From the NCBI RefSeq assembly GCF_002205645.1, contig NZ_NIOF01000016.1:62001-126000 (forward strand): DNA of 64,000 bases, written 5' to 3'. This document shows, one piece after another, positions 1 through 7,260 of this stretch (within the stretch, counting starts at the first letter, position 1; each line of letters begins with the position of its first letter). The translations under genes and the position numbers were made by a program. The notes below the pieces were generated by a model that was not told where the DNA came from, ran no database searches, and saw only the letters and a program-made list of their open reading frames with translations. This DNA is from Roseateles aquatilis. GTDB taxonomy: Bacteria > Pseudomonadota > Gammaproteobacteria > Burkholderiales > Burkholderiaceae_C.

Positions 1-2138
1 TCGATGCGCAGGTTGGGCAGCGGCGGCTCGACGTCCACCGCCACGTCGGCCGCGCCGGGAATGCCGCGCAGCACCTCCGCGGCCTGCGCCGCGATGCGGC
101 GGCCCTCGTCCAGGTCGTCACCGAAGATCTTGACCACCAGGTCGCTGTGCGCGCCGGACAGCTTGTCCTGCACGCCGTCGATCATCGGCTGCATGAAGGA
201 CACGTCGTAGCCCGGCATGCGCGCGTAGCGCTCGCTCAGCCGCCTGATCAGGGCCTGCTTGCCACCGGGCGTGGTCCAGGTGTCGTAGGGCTTGAGGCCG
301 ATGCTGGCCTCGATGTGCGACGGGGTCCAGTAGTCGGTGCCGTCGTCGTTGCGCCCGGTCTGCGTGACCATGTAGGACACCTCCGGAAAGCCCAGCGTGA
401 CGCGGCGCAACTCGTCGGCCATGCGGCCGGCCTTGTCCAGCGTGATGCCGGGCGGCATCTGCACCTGCAGCCAGATCGAGCCCTCGTCCAGGTAGGGCAG
501 GAAGTCGCGGCCGATGGTCCCGGCCAGCGCCGCCAGCGCGATCACCGCGCCGCCCACCGTGGCGACCAGCCAGCGCCGCGGCCCGACGGCGCGCCCGAGG
601 AAGGCCGCGTAGCGCCGCTGCATCGCCTCCAGCACGCGGTTGTGGAAGATCCTGCGCGGCCGGCGGAAGGCCAGCCAGGCCAGCGCCGGCGTCAGCGTCA
701 GCGCCACCAGCAACGCGCCGACCAGCGCGGCGCCGACCGCGTAGGCCATCGGGCTGAACAGCTTGTACTCGATGCGCTCGAACGCGAACAGCGGCAGGTA
801 GGCGGCGGCGATGACGCCCATGCCGAAGAAGATCGGCCGCGCCACCTGCAGCGTGGCCACGATCGCGTCGCGCGGCGTCAGCAGCCGCCGGGCCTCCTGC
901 TCGCGACGACGCAGGATGTTCTCCACCACCACGACGGCGCCGTCGACCAGGATGCCGAAGTCGATCGCGCCCAGCGACAGCAGGTTCGCCGGCACCTTGG
1001 CATGGTGCATGAACACGAACGCGAACAGCAGCGCCAGCGGGATGGTCGCGGCCACCACCAGCGCCGCGCGCGGGCTGCCCAGGAACAGCAGCAGCACCAG
1101 CGTCACCACCACCATGCCCTCGACCATCGTGTGGCTGACGGTGCGGGCGGTCTTCTCGATCAACGTCGAGCGGTCCAGGTAGGGCACGAGCTTGACGTCG
1201 CCCGGCAGCAGCTTGGTGTTGAGCTCGTTCACCGCGGCGTGGATGCCGTCGAGCGCGCGCGACGGGTTGGTCTCCTTGAGCAGCAGCACGATGCCCTCGA
1301 CGGTGTCGCTGTCGCCGTCCTTGCCCAGGATGCCGCGGCGCTCGACGTTGCCGTAGGTCAGCCGGCCGAGGTCCTTGACCAGCACCGGCACGCCGCCGGA
1401 GGTCTTCACCACGACATTGCCCATGTCGTCCAGCGAGCGCAGCAGGCCCACGCCGCGCACGACGTAGGACTGCTCGCCGCGGTCGACGACGCTGCCGCCG
1501 CCGCTGTTGTTGTTGGCGTTGATCGCCTCGACGACCTGGCTCAGCGTCAGCTTGTACTGGGTCAGCCGCGCGGGATCGAGCTCCAGCATGAACTGCGTGG
1601 TCAGGCCGCCGAAGTTGGTCACGTCGACGACGCCCGTGGCCTTCTTGAGCCGCGGGATGACGGTCCAGAACTGCAGCTCGGACAGCTCGCGCAGGCTGCG
1701 GCCGGGGCCCTGCAGCGTGTAACGGTAGATCTCGCCGGTGGGCGAGGTGTAGGGGTCCAGGCCGGGCGTCGCGCCGTAGGGCAGCGACACCTCGGCCAGG
1801 CGCTCCTGCAGGCGCTCGCGGGACCAGTAGCCCTCGACGCCGTCCTGGAAGACGACAGTCACCAGCGACAGGCCGAAGAGGCTGCGCGTGCGCAGCACCT
1901 GCATGCCGGGCGTGCCCAGCAGCGCGCGCTCGATGGGGATGGTGATCTGCTGCTCGACCTCCTCGGCCGCCAGGCCGTTGACCTGCGTCACGATCTGCGA
2001 AGTGACGTCGGCGATGTCGGGATAGGCCTCGATCGGCAGTTGGCGGAAGCTGTGCACGCCGTACAGCGCGGCGAAGACGAACACCAGCCAGACGATGCCG
2101 CGCCGGTCGAAGCAGGTGGCGACGATGCGCTCAATCAT
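1..2138 (-). CDS. czcA: CzcA-type heavy-metal RND efflux pump, inner-membrane subunit (partial, C-terminus outside window)
   Basis: This is the proton-driven inner-membrane pump of a tripartite CzcCBA-like system that exports divalent metal cations from periplasm and cytoplasm. About 712 codons are visible from ATG 2138; the gene runs off position 1, and the family is usually about 1,030-1,080 aa. The N-terminus MIERIVATCF followed by a hydrophobic helix is typical. The TM4 motif DFGILVDGAVVVVEN carries the paired Asp residues of the HME subfamily and matches the zinc/cobalt/nickel type (CzcA/CnrA/NccA) rather than the Cu/Ag CusA type. That metal specificity is inferred from family knowledge. 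The start overlaps the stop of czcB by 8 nt, so the two are translationally coupled. No outer-membrane czcC is visible upstream; it may lie to the left of the window or elsewhere. Confidence 0.93.
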   Translation of the reverse strand, partial: MIERIVATCFDRRGIVWLVFVFAALYGVHSFRQLPIEAYPDIADVTSQIVTQVNGLAAEEVEQQITIPIERALLGTPGMQVLRTRSLFGLSLVTVVFQDGVEGYWSRERLQERLAEVSLPYGATPGLDPYTSPTGEIYRYTLQGPGRSLRELSELQFWTVIPRLKKATGVVDVTNFGGLTTQFMLELDPARLTQYKLTLSQVVEAINANNNSGGGSVVDRGEQSYVVRGVGLLRSLDDMGNVVVKTSGGVPVLVKDLGRLTYGNVERRGILGKDGDSDTVEGIVLLLKETNPSRALDGIHAAVNELNTKLLPGDVKLVPYLDRSTLIEKTARTVSHTMVEGMVVVTLVLLLFLGSPRAALVVAATIPLALLFAFVFMHHAKVPANLLSLGAIDFGILVDGAVVVVENILRRREQEARRLLTPRDAIVATLQVARPIFFGMGVIAAAYLPLFAFERIEYKLFSPMAYAVGAALVGALLVALTLTPALAWLAFRRPRRIFHNRVLEAMQRRYAAFLGRAVGPRRWLVATVGGAVIALAALAGTIGRDFLPYLDEGSIWLQVQMPPGITLDKAGRMADELRRVTLGFPEVSYMVTQTGRNDDGTDYWTPSHIEASIGLKPYDTWTTPGGKQALIRRLSERYARMPGYDVSFMQPMIDGVQDKLSGAHSDLVVKIFGDDLDEGRRIAAQAAEVLRGIPGAADVAVDVEPPLPNLRI

Positions 2139-3273
2139 TGAGGAGCACTCCTTCGCGGATGACGACGCGCTCGCCGGCGCGCAGGCCGGTCAGGACCTCG
2201 ACGCCGTCGCCCAGCGACGCGCCCACCGTCACCTGCCGCGGCTGATAGCGGTGCGGCCCGACCTCGACGAAGACGCGTGTGAACAGGCCGCTCTGCAGCA
2301 GCGCGGTGGCCGGCACGACGGGCGCCTCGTGCGACGGCCCGGAGAACAGGACCTTCGCGAACATGCCCGGCCGCAGCCGGCCGTCGGCGTTCTCCAGGAT
2401 GAGGCGGACCTTGACGGTGCGGGTCTCGGGGTCGAGCACCTCGCCGATATAGCGGACGGTGCCCTCGCGAGGCGCGTCGGGATAGGCGTTGAGCAGCACG
2501 CGGGCCTTCTGGCCGACGAAGACCTGCGCCAGGTCCTTCTCCGGCACCGCGGCGGTGATGGAGACGCTGCGCAGGTCCGCGATCGTCATCAGCGGCGCGT
2601 TGATGTCGTTCCAGTAGCCGCCCTGGGCGACGCTCATCTCGATGAGGCGCCCGCTCACCGGCGCCCGCACGACGAGCCGACGGCCGGTGGCGTCGCTGGC
2701 GCCGAGCTGCGCCAGCTTGGCCTGCGCGGTGCGCAGATCGCTGTCCGACTGGGCCTGCGCCAGCTGGGCGGCCTCCAGGTCCTTGCGCGGCGTGATGTCG
2801 GCGTCGAAGAGCAGCCGCTGGCGATCGAGGTCGCGACGCGATTGCAGCGCGGCGGCACGCGCCTTGGCGGCGTCGCCCTGGGCCGCGCTGACGTCGGCGG
2901 AATCGAGCGTGAACAACGCGTCGCCCGCGCGGACCTCGTCGCCGAGCGCGCGCTGCAGGCGCTCGACGCGTCCGCTGACCGGCGGCGTGATGCGGGCCAG
3001 GTGATCGGGCAGCGCCTCCACGGTGCCGGGCGCGGTGATCGGTTGCTCGACCTTGCGGCTGGGCACCGCGGCCACGATGACGCGGTCCCGCAGCGGCGAG
3101 CGCTCCGGCACGATCACGACGGCGCCGTCATGCCCGAGCGTGGTGGCGGCCGCCGCGGCCGCGGCGGGATTGGCGCCCGCCCCCGCGTCGGTGCCGTCGC
3201 AGGCGCCGAGCGCGAGCAGACAGGGGATGAGCAGGCAGGGCCAGGCGTGGCGACGCCTTGCGGATGTCCTCAT
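2131..3273 (-). CDS. czcB: CzcB-type RND efflux periplasmic adaptor (lipoprotein)
   Basis: Membrane-fusion protein that bridges the CzcA-type pump to an outer-membrane channel. The protein is 380 aa. It begins MRTSARRRHAWPCLLIPC and has a lipobox LALGAC near residue 25, so it is predicted to be lipidated and periplasmic. After it come a barrel-sandwich/lipoyl segment (VSGRVERLQRALGDEV), a coiled-coil hairpin rich in Ala/Gln (AKARAAALQSRRDLDRQR) and the C-terminal beta-barrel (YIGEVLDPETRTVKVRL). The start at 3273 was chosen over an upstream in-frame Met at 3336 because GGAG lies just before it and the signal peptide starts there. It overlaps czcA by 8 nt. The Cys-rich metal-binding tail of some CzcB proteins is absent. 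Confidence 0.92.
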   Translation of the reverse strand: MRTSARRRHAWPCLLIPCLLALGACDGTDAGAGANPAAAAAAATTLGHDGAVVIVPERSPLRDRVIVAAVPSRKVEQPITAPGTVEALPDHLARITPPVSGRVERLQRALGDEVRAGDALFTLDSADVSAAQGDAAKARAAALQSRRDLDRQRLLFDADITPRKDLEAAQLAQAQSDSDLRTAQAKLAQLGASDATGRRLVVRAPVSGRLIEMSVAQGGYWNDINAPLMTIADLRSVSITAAVPEKDLAQVFVGQKARVLLNAYPDAPREGTVRYIGEVLDPETRTVKVRLILENADGRLRPGMFAKVLFSGPSHEAPVVPATALLQSGLFTRVFVEVGPHRYQPRQVTVGASLGDGVEVLTGLRAGERVVIREGVLLND

Positions 3274-3351
3274 GCGGATCTCCAGGGAAAGTCCAGGGAT
3301 GGGAAGGAAGGTCTCGGGGGTCGCGCCGATGGACATCGGGCGGCCCGGGAT

Positions 3352-3717
3352 TCAGCGGCCGAAGAGCGACGGGCCCAGGGCCTCGGGCGGCCGCACCAGC
3401 AAGCCCTGCAGCGGGACGTGGCGCGGCATGGGGACGACGTCGCGCGCGGCGGCCAGGGGCACGCGGCCGCGCAGCCGGCGGGGCAGCCGCGACAGCAGGT
3501 CCTGGCGACGGGGCTCGGGCAGCACCGACAGGATGTCGGCGGCGATGCGGCAGGACATCCCGGACAGTGCCTGGGCGAAGGCCGAGGGGCCGTGCCGGTC
3601 AAGGAGCCGATCGATGTGGCCGATCCGGCGCGACGCGACGGCGTCGCAGAGGGCGGCGCGCAGGGCATCGTGCCGCGCGCGGCGGAAGAGGAAGGGAACG
3701 GGGAAGAAACGCAGCAT
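3352..3717 (-). CDS. Small protein of unknown function at the head of the metal-efflux operon (MgtE-N-like helical repeat)
   Basis: A 121-aa Arg/Leu-rich, presumably cytoplasmic protein preceded by a good Shine-Dalgarno (AGGAG, 8 nt before ATG). No signal peptide or membrane segment is seen. The central part (HIDRLLDRHGPSAFAQALSG, then ADILSVLPEPRRQDLLSRL) has the Leu-Pro pattern of the helical repeats in the cytosolic N-domain of MgtE magnesium transporters. This is a resemblance by eye, not a firm assignment. It lies 78 bp before czcB on the same strand and downstream of a probable response-regulator box, so it is likely co-expressed with the pump. A regulatory or metal-sensing accessory role is a guess. 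Confidence 0.6.
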   Translation of the reverse strand: MLRFFPVPFLFRRARHDALRAALCDAVASRRIGHIDRLLDRHGPSAFAQALSGMSCRIAADILSVLPEPRRQDLLSRLPRRLRGRVPLAAARDVVPMPRHVPLQGLLVRPPEALGPSLFGR

Positions 3718-3925
3718 GAGGACACTCCTGCGGGCAGCGCGCCGCAAGGGAAGGTCCTCTCGCGTCAGACGGACAGGATCCCGGCGTGCGCCGCCCGCTG
3801 TGGCGGGACGGAACGGAAGCGGTCGGTTCGCGCTGGCGGGCAGCGCCAACTACTGGGGTCGGGATCCATGGGAACTCCGGGCGGTCGGGGTGAGAAAAGG
3901 TCCCGCCATGAAGCGGAACGGGCGC

Positions 3926-3958
3926 AGATTAGAGGAGGCATCCTGAAAATTCCCTGAA
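3926..3958 (-). promoter_or_regulatory. Candidate OmpR/CusR-type promoter of the metal-efflux operon
   Basis: On the minus strand two copies of TTCAGG (3958-3953 and 3947-3942) are spaced 11 bp start to start, one helical turn. They are followed by a -10-like TAATCT (3931-3926). The repeats sit where a -35 element would be, the usual arrangement for activation by OmpR-family regulators such as CzcR/CusR/CopR. The predicted transcript would have a leader of about 200 nt before the gene at 3717. No coding sequence was found between 3718 and 4070. Confidence 0.4.
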
Positions 3959-4070
3959 CGCGGCAGGCCGTGCCTGTGGGCCGGCGAGACCGCCGACCTT
4001 CTTGGGATCGTGTCGAAGCCGCATTCGCCGCCGGGCCCGATGACCTCGATCCCACCCGGGCCCGTCGCGC

Positions 4071-4329
4071 TCGATTCGCCAACAGGTACGGCGCCATCAG
4101 GCGTCTGCGTCTCGCTGATGCCCAGCGTGGGCATCGCGTCGTGGGCGTCGAGCGCCAGGGGCTCGCGGACCCAGGCGGTCAAGCCGTCCTCCGTGTCGGT
4201 CGCCTTGCCGCCGATGCGATCACGGCCGGCCGGGCCCGCGAGCGGCGGCCCGACGCGAATGTCCGCCCGACCACGCCCGGGATCGCATGGCAGGCGGTAC
4301 AGCCGTGCTGGCGGAAGGCGCGTCGCGGC
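4071..4329 (-). pseudogene. Cytochrome c domain relic with two frameshifts
   Basis: Three consecutive minus-strand pieces in different frames reassemble into one class I cytochrome c. Piece 1 (from about 4329) reads MPRRAFRQHGCTACHAIPGV with a haem-binding CTACH. One base short of frame, piece 2 reads DIRVGPPLAG...AMPTLGISET, giving the Pro/Gly haem-edge loop and the axial Met (AMP). A second shift near 4098 gives MAPYLLANR, the C-terminal helix normally seen as D-x-AAYL. The order and spacing match the C-terminal cytochrome domain common in betaproteobacterial oxidases and small soluble cytochromes. No signal peptide or upstream coding region is evident. The relic is probably dead; sequencing error is the alternative. 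Confidence 0.6.
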
Positions 4330-4348
4330 ATGACGCATGACGCATGAC
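4328..4348. repeat. Three tandem copies of the 7-bp unit GCATGAC
   Basis: GCATGAC is repeated exactly three times at the 5' edge of the cytochrome c relic (it reads GTCATGC on the relic's strand). A slippage-prone repeat next to a decayed gene fits local rearrangement. From 4349 to 4559 I see no gene, tRNA or clear promoter. Confidence 0.55.
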
Positions 4349-4559
4349 ACACGACGAACGGACGCTGCTCTTGAAAGCAGCTCGTTGTCTCGGTGGGCGC
4401 GTCCCGCGGATGCGGGCAAGCCTTCGCAGCGAGGGGATGGGACGTCAGCGAGTGGTGGGGGTTCCAGTAGCAGTGCTGGACGAGTCTCGGAGCGCAGTGA
4501 CGAGCGACGGACCGGATGTCAGCGAGCAAGCTCGCCGGGAGTCAGCGCTTCTTTTGCTT

Positions 4560-4585
4560 CCTTTTCTGGGCGCGACCAGAAAAGG
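4560..4585. repeat. Perfect inverted repeat (hairpin) downstream of the aldehyde dehydrogenase gene
   Basis: Arms CCTTTTCTGG (4560-4569) and CCAGAAAAGG (4576-4585) are perfectly complementary around a 6-nt loop. It is the distal member of a hairpin pair following the aldehyde dehydrogenase stop. It could be a repeated extragenic palindrome or a transcription barrier. Confidence 0.5.
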
Positions 4586-4590
4586 GAGTC

Positions 4591-4617
4591 GCCCGCCGGG
4601 GCGAAATCCCGGCGGGC
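4591..4617 (-). terminator. Probable terminator hairpin of the aldehyde dehydrogenase gene
   Basis: Perfect 10-bp arms GCCCGCCGGG (4591-4600) and CCCGGCGGGC (4608-4617) with a 7-nt loop, starting 15 nt past the stop codon of the minus-strand gene. On that strand a short T-run (CCCTTTTCT) follows about 6 nt later, so termination is likely but the U-tract is imperfect. Confidence 0.6.
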
Positions 4618-4632
4618 TGTGGGAAGGAGCGC

Positions 4633-6078
4633 TCAAACCCCGAGGATGGAGACGGCCTTGGTATTGAGGTAGGCCTCGAGGGCTTCGGGCCCTCCTTCGG
4701 AGCCATAGCCGGAGTCCTTGATGCCGCCGAAGGGCATTTCCGCGGAGGGGGTGGCGGGCTGGTTGATCCAGAGCATGCCGACCTCGACGCGTTGAGAAAG
4801 CAGATGGGCGTTCTTGATGGAGCGCGTGAACGCATAACCGGCGAGCCCGAACGGAAGGCGATTGGCTTCTGCGATTGCTTCTGGCAGCGTATCGAAGCCG
4901 CGCACAGCGGCCACTGGCCCGAAGGGTTCGTCGTTGAAGACGGAGGCGTCGAGCGGCACATCGGCCAGCACGGTGGGCGCGAAGAAATTCCCAGCCGTCC
5001 CGACGCGTTCGCCGCCTGTGGCGATCTTGGCGCCGCGCTCACGCGCCTGTGCGACGACCTTGGTCATGGCCACGACGCGCCGCTCGTTGGCGAGGGGTCC
5101 GAGGGTGGTGCCGTCGGCGAGGCCGTCGCCGAGTTTGAGGCTCTGGGCGTGCTTGACGAGCGCCGCGGTGAATTCTTCCTTGAGGCTGTTGTGGACGAGG
5201 AACCGCGTCGGCGAGATGCACACCTGCCCTGCGTTGCGGAACTTCGCCGCGCCTGCTGCCTTGACGGCGAGGGCCACGTCGGCGTCTTCCGCCACGATGA
5301 CGGGGGCGTGGCCGCCGAGCTCCATGGTGACGCGCTTCATGTGCGCCCCGGCCAGCGCGGCCAGTTGCTTGCCGACCGGCGTGGAGCCGGTGAACGTGAC
5401 CTTGCGGATGATGGGATGGGGGATCAGATAGCTGGAGATCTCGGCTGGGTCTCCGAAGACGAGGCCGACGGTGCCGGGAGGCACGCCCGCGTCGACGAAG
5501 GTCTGAAGCAACGCCGCCGGCGACGCGGGCGTTTCCTCGGGCGCCTTGACGAGGAAGGAGCATCCGGTGGCGAGCGCCGCGCCGAGCTTGCGCACGATCT
5601 GGTTGATCGGGAAGTTCCACGGCGTGAAGGCCGCGACCGGTCCGACGGGTTCCTTGAGGACCAGTTGCTGCGCGGCGAGGTTGCGGGACGGCACGATGCG
5701 GCCGTAGACGCGGCGGCCCTCGTCGGCGAACCAGTCGATGATGTCGGCGCCGGCCAAGACTTCGACCTTGGCTTCCGCGAGGGGTTTGCCCTGCTCCTGG
5801 GTCAACAGCCGGGCGATCTCCGGCGCCCGTTCCCGCAGCAGCGCGGCGGCGCGCCGCATCGTGGCGGCGCGTTCGTGGGCGGAGACATCGCGCCAGGTTT
5901 CGAAGCCCTTCTGCGCGGCGGCCAGCGCGCGATCCAGATCGGCGGTGCTGGCATGGGCGACCTTGCCGATGGTCTGGCCGGTGGCGGGATTGCGCACGTC
6001 GATGGTCTTGCCGCTGGCGGCGTCGACCCATTCGTTGGCGATCAGCAGACGGGTATCGGGGTAGGAGGAAGTCGTCAT
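4633..6078 (-). CDS. NAD(P)-dependent aldehyde dehydrogenase, succinate-semialdehyde dehydrogenase-like
   Basis: Cytosolic oxidation of an aldehyde to the acid. The 481-aa length and overall sequence match the GabD/SSADH and alpha-ketoglutarate-semialdehyde dehydrogenase branch. Catalytic features are complete: Asn155 (FTPWNFPI), Lys178 ([10 protein letters not shown]), the nucleotide-binding GSTPVG at 231-236, general-base Glu253 (MELGG) and nucleophile Cys287 (GQVCISP). The N-terminus [21 protein letters not shown] is standard. ATG 6078 is preceded by GAGGA. A -10-like TAGAGT lies about 65 bp upstream (6147-6142). The gene stands alone, followed by two hairpins. The exact substrate (succinate semialdehyde or another omega-semialdehyde) cannot be decided from sequence. 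Confidence 0.9.
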   Translation of the reverse strand: MTTSSYPDTRLLIANEWVDAASGKTIDVRNPATGQTIGKVAHASTADLDRALAAAQKGFETWRDVSAHERAATMRRAAALLRERAPEIARLLTQEQGKPLAEAKVEVLAGADIIDWFADEGRRVYGRIVPSRNLAAQQLVLKEPVGPVAAFTPWNFPINQIVRKLGAALATGCSFLVKAPEETPASPAALLQTFVDAGVPPGTVGLVFGDPAEISSYLIPHPIIRKVTFTGSTPVGKQLAALAGAHMKRVTMELGGHAPVIVAEDADVALAVKAAGAAKFRNAGQVCISPTRFLVHNSLKEEFTAALVKHAQSLKLGDGLADGTTLGPLANERRVVAMTKVVAQARERGAKIATGGERVGTAGNFFAPTVLADVPLDASVFNDEPFGPVAAVRGFDTLPEAIAEANRLPFGLAGYAFTRSIKNAHLLSQRVEVGMLWINQPATPSAEMPFGGIKDSGYGSEGGPEALEAYLNTKAVSILGV

Positions 6079-6417
6079 GGCGTGTCCTCGGCGCGCGTTG
6101 CGGGGACGCGCGCGATCGGCGGTTGTGGAACTTGGGGGATGACTCTACCCGCTTGCCGGGGCGAGGCCGGCGAGGCGGGGACTGCCCCCACGCGGCGGTG
6201 GCGCATTGAGCGCCCTGCGCCCGGATTCGCGATCGGCAGGGACCGCCGCGCGATGCTCGTGCGTCACACCGGGCGGTGAGAATCGCCCCACCGCCGCCCA
6301 CCCCCGCCCCATGCAAGAGTTCACCCACCCGATCCCATTGGCCAGGGCCCGCCACCGCCTCCGCCACGGTCGGATCGCCATCGCCCCGATCGCCCCGATC
6401 GCCGAGCCGCCAGCCCC
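6079..6417. other. Intergenic region between divergent genes
   Basis: This 339-bp spacer separates the minus-strand aldehyde dehydrogenase from the plus-strand tlpA-like gene. The only signal is a minus-strand -10-like TAGAGT at 6147-6142. No convincing plus-strand promoter, small gene or repeat was found. Confidence 0.5.
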
Positions 6418-7260
6418 ATGAGCGAAGTCTTCGCGCTCGGCCCCCTCGTCCTGCCCTGGGCCTTCCTGCACCTGTGCGCCGCCGTCGCCGTCTCCCTCGC
6501 CCTCGCGGCCTGGCTCGCCCGCCGCGGCGGTCAGGACAACACGCCCTTGCTGTGGCGCTGCCTGCTCGTCGCCGTGCTCTTCTCGCGGCTGGGTTTCATC
6601 TACCAATACAAGGAGCTCTACGCCGCCGATCCGCTGGGCCTGATCAACATCCGCGACGGCGGCTGGTCGCCCGACGTCGGCCTCATCGCGATGTGGCTGT
6701 ACGCGACCTATCGGCTGCGCAAGCTGCCGGCGCTCGCGCGGCCGGTCGGAGGGCCGCTGCTGGCGGGGACCTTGCTGTTCGTCGTCGCGCAGGTTTCGAT
6801 GGGCATGCGCTCGATCGAAGGCGAACTGCCGGCCTTGTCCTTCGAGACGCTGGACGGCGACCCCGTGCGCCTGGACGCCCTGCGCGGCAAGCCGGTCGTC
6901 GTGAACCTGTGGGCCACCTGGTGCGGCCCGTGCATCCGCGAGATGCCGGCGCTGCAGGCCGCGCAGCAGCGGCGAGCCGACGTCCACTTCGTGTTCATCA
7001 ACCAGGGCGAGAGCCCGGAGCGCGTCGCCGCCTGGCTGCGGGGGCAACGACTGTCCCTGCGCAACGTGGCGCTGGACGAGCCCCGCCGCGCGGGCGCGGC
7101 GTTCCAGCAGCGCGCCTATCCGACGACGCTGTTCTTCGACGCCTCGGGCCGGCTCACCGGCCGGCGCGTGGGCGAGCTGTCGCAGGCGGCCCTGGAGGCC
7201 GGCGTGGCCCGCGCGGCGCCGGGCCGGGCGGGCTTGGAAGGAGGATCGAATGCACGCTGA
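6418..7260 (+). CDS. TlpA-family thiol:disulfide oxidoreductase with N-terminal membrane domain
   Basis: A 280-aa membrane-anchored thioredoxin-fold protein. Residues 1-130 contain about four hydrophobic segments (LPWAFLHLCAAVAVSLALAA; LLWRCLLVAVLFSRLGF; LLAGTLLFVVAQVS) resembling the Lgt-like anchor of some TlpA proteins. The thioredoxin domain (about 137-265) carries the redox motif WCGPC at 168-172 (Cys169, Cys172) and the cis-Pro segment RAYPTTLFFD. The active site is probably periplasmic and likely reduces disulfides for cytochrome c maturation or envelope repair, by family inference. The last 11 nt overlap the downstream MscS gene, whose Shine-Dalgarno lies inside this gene, so the two are coupled. 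Confidence 0.85.
   Translation: MSEVFALGPLVLPWAFLHLCAAVAVSLALAAWLARRGGQDNTPLLWRCLLVAVLFSRLGFIYQYKELYAADPLGLINIRDGGWSPDVGLIAMWLYATYRLRKLPALARPVGGPLLAGTLLFVVAQVSMGMRSIEGELPALSFETLDGDPVRLDALRGKPVVVNLWATWCGPCIREMPALQAAQQRRADVHFVFINQGESPERVAAWLRGQRLSLRNVALDEPRRAGAAFQQRAYPTTLFFDASGRLTGRRVGELSQAALEAGVARAAPGRAGLEGGSNAR

Noticed and set aside
147-2141. Long plus-strand open frame opposite czcA
   Set aside because: Translation is His/Arg/Asp/Gln-rich low complexity without any domain; it is the antisense shadow of czcA in high-GC DNA.
3765-4419. Two overlapping minus-strand open frames as a single novel gene
   Set aside because: Only the cytochrome c blocks within them look like protein; the remainder is Arg/Ser/Pro filler, so a frameshifted relic explains it better.
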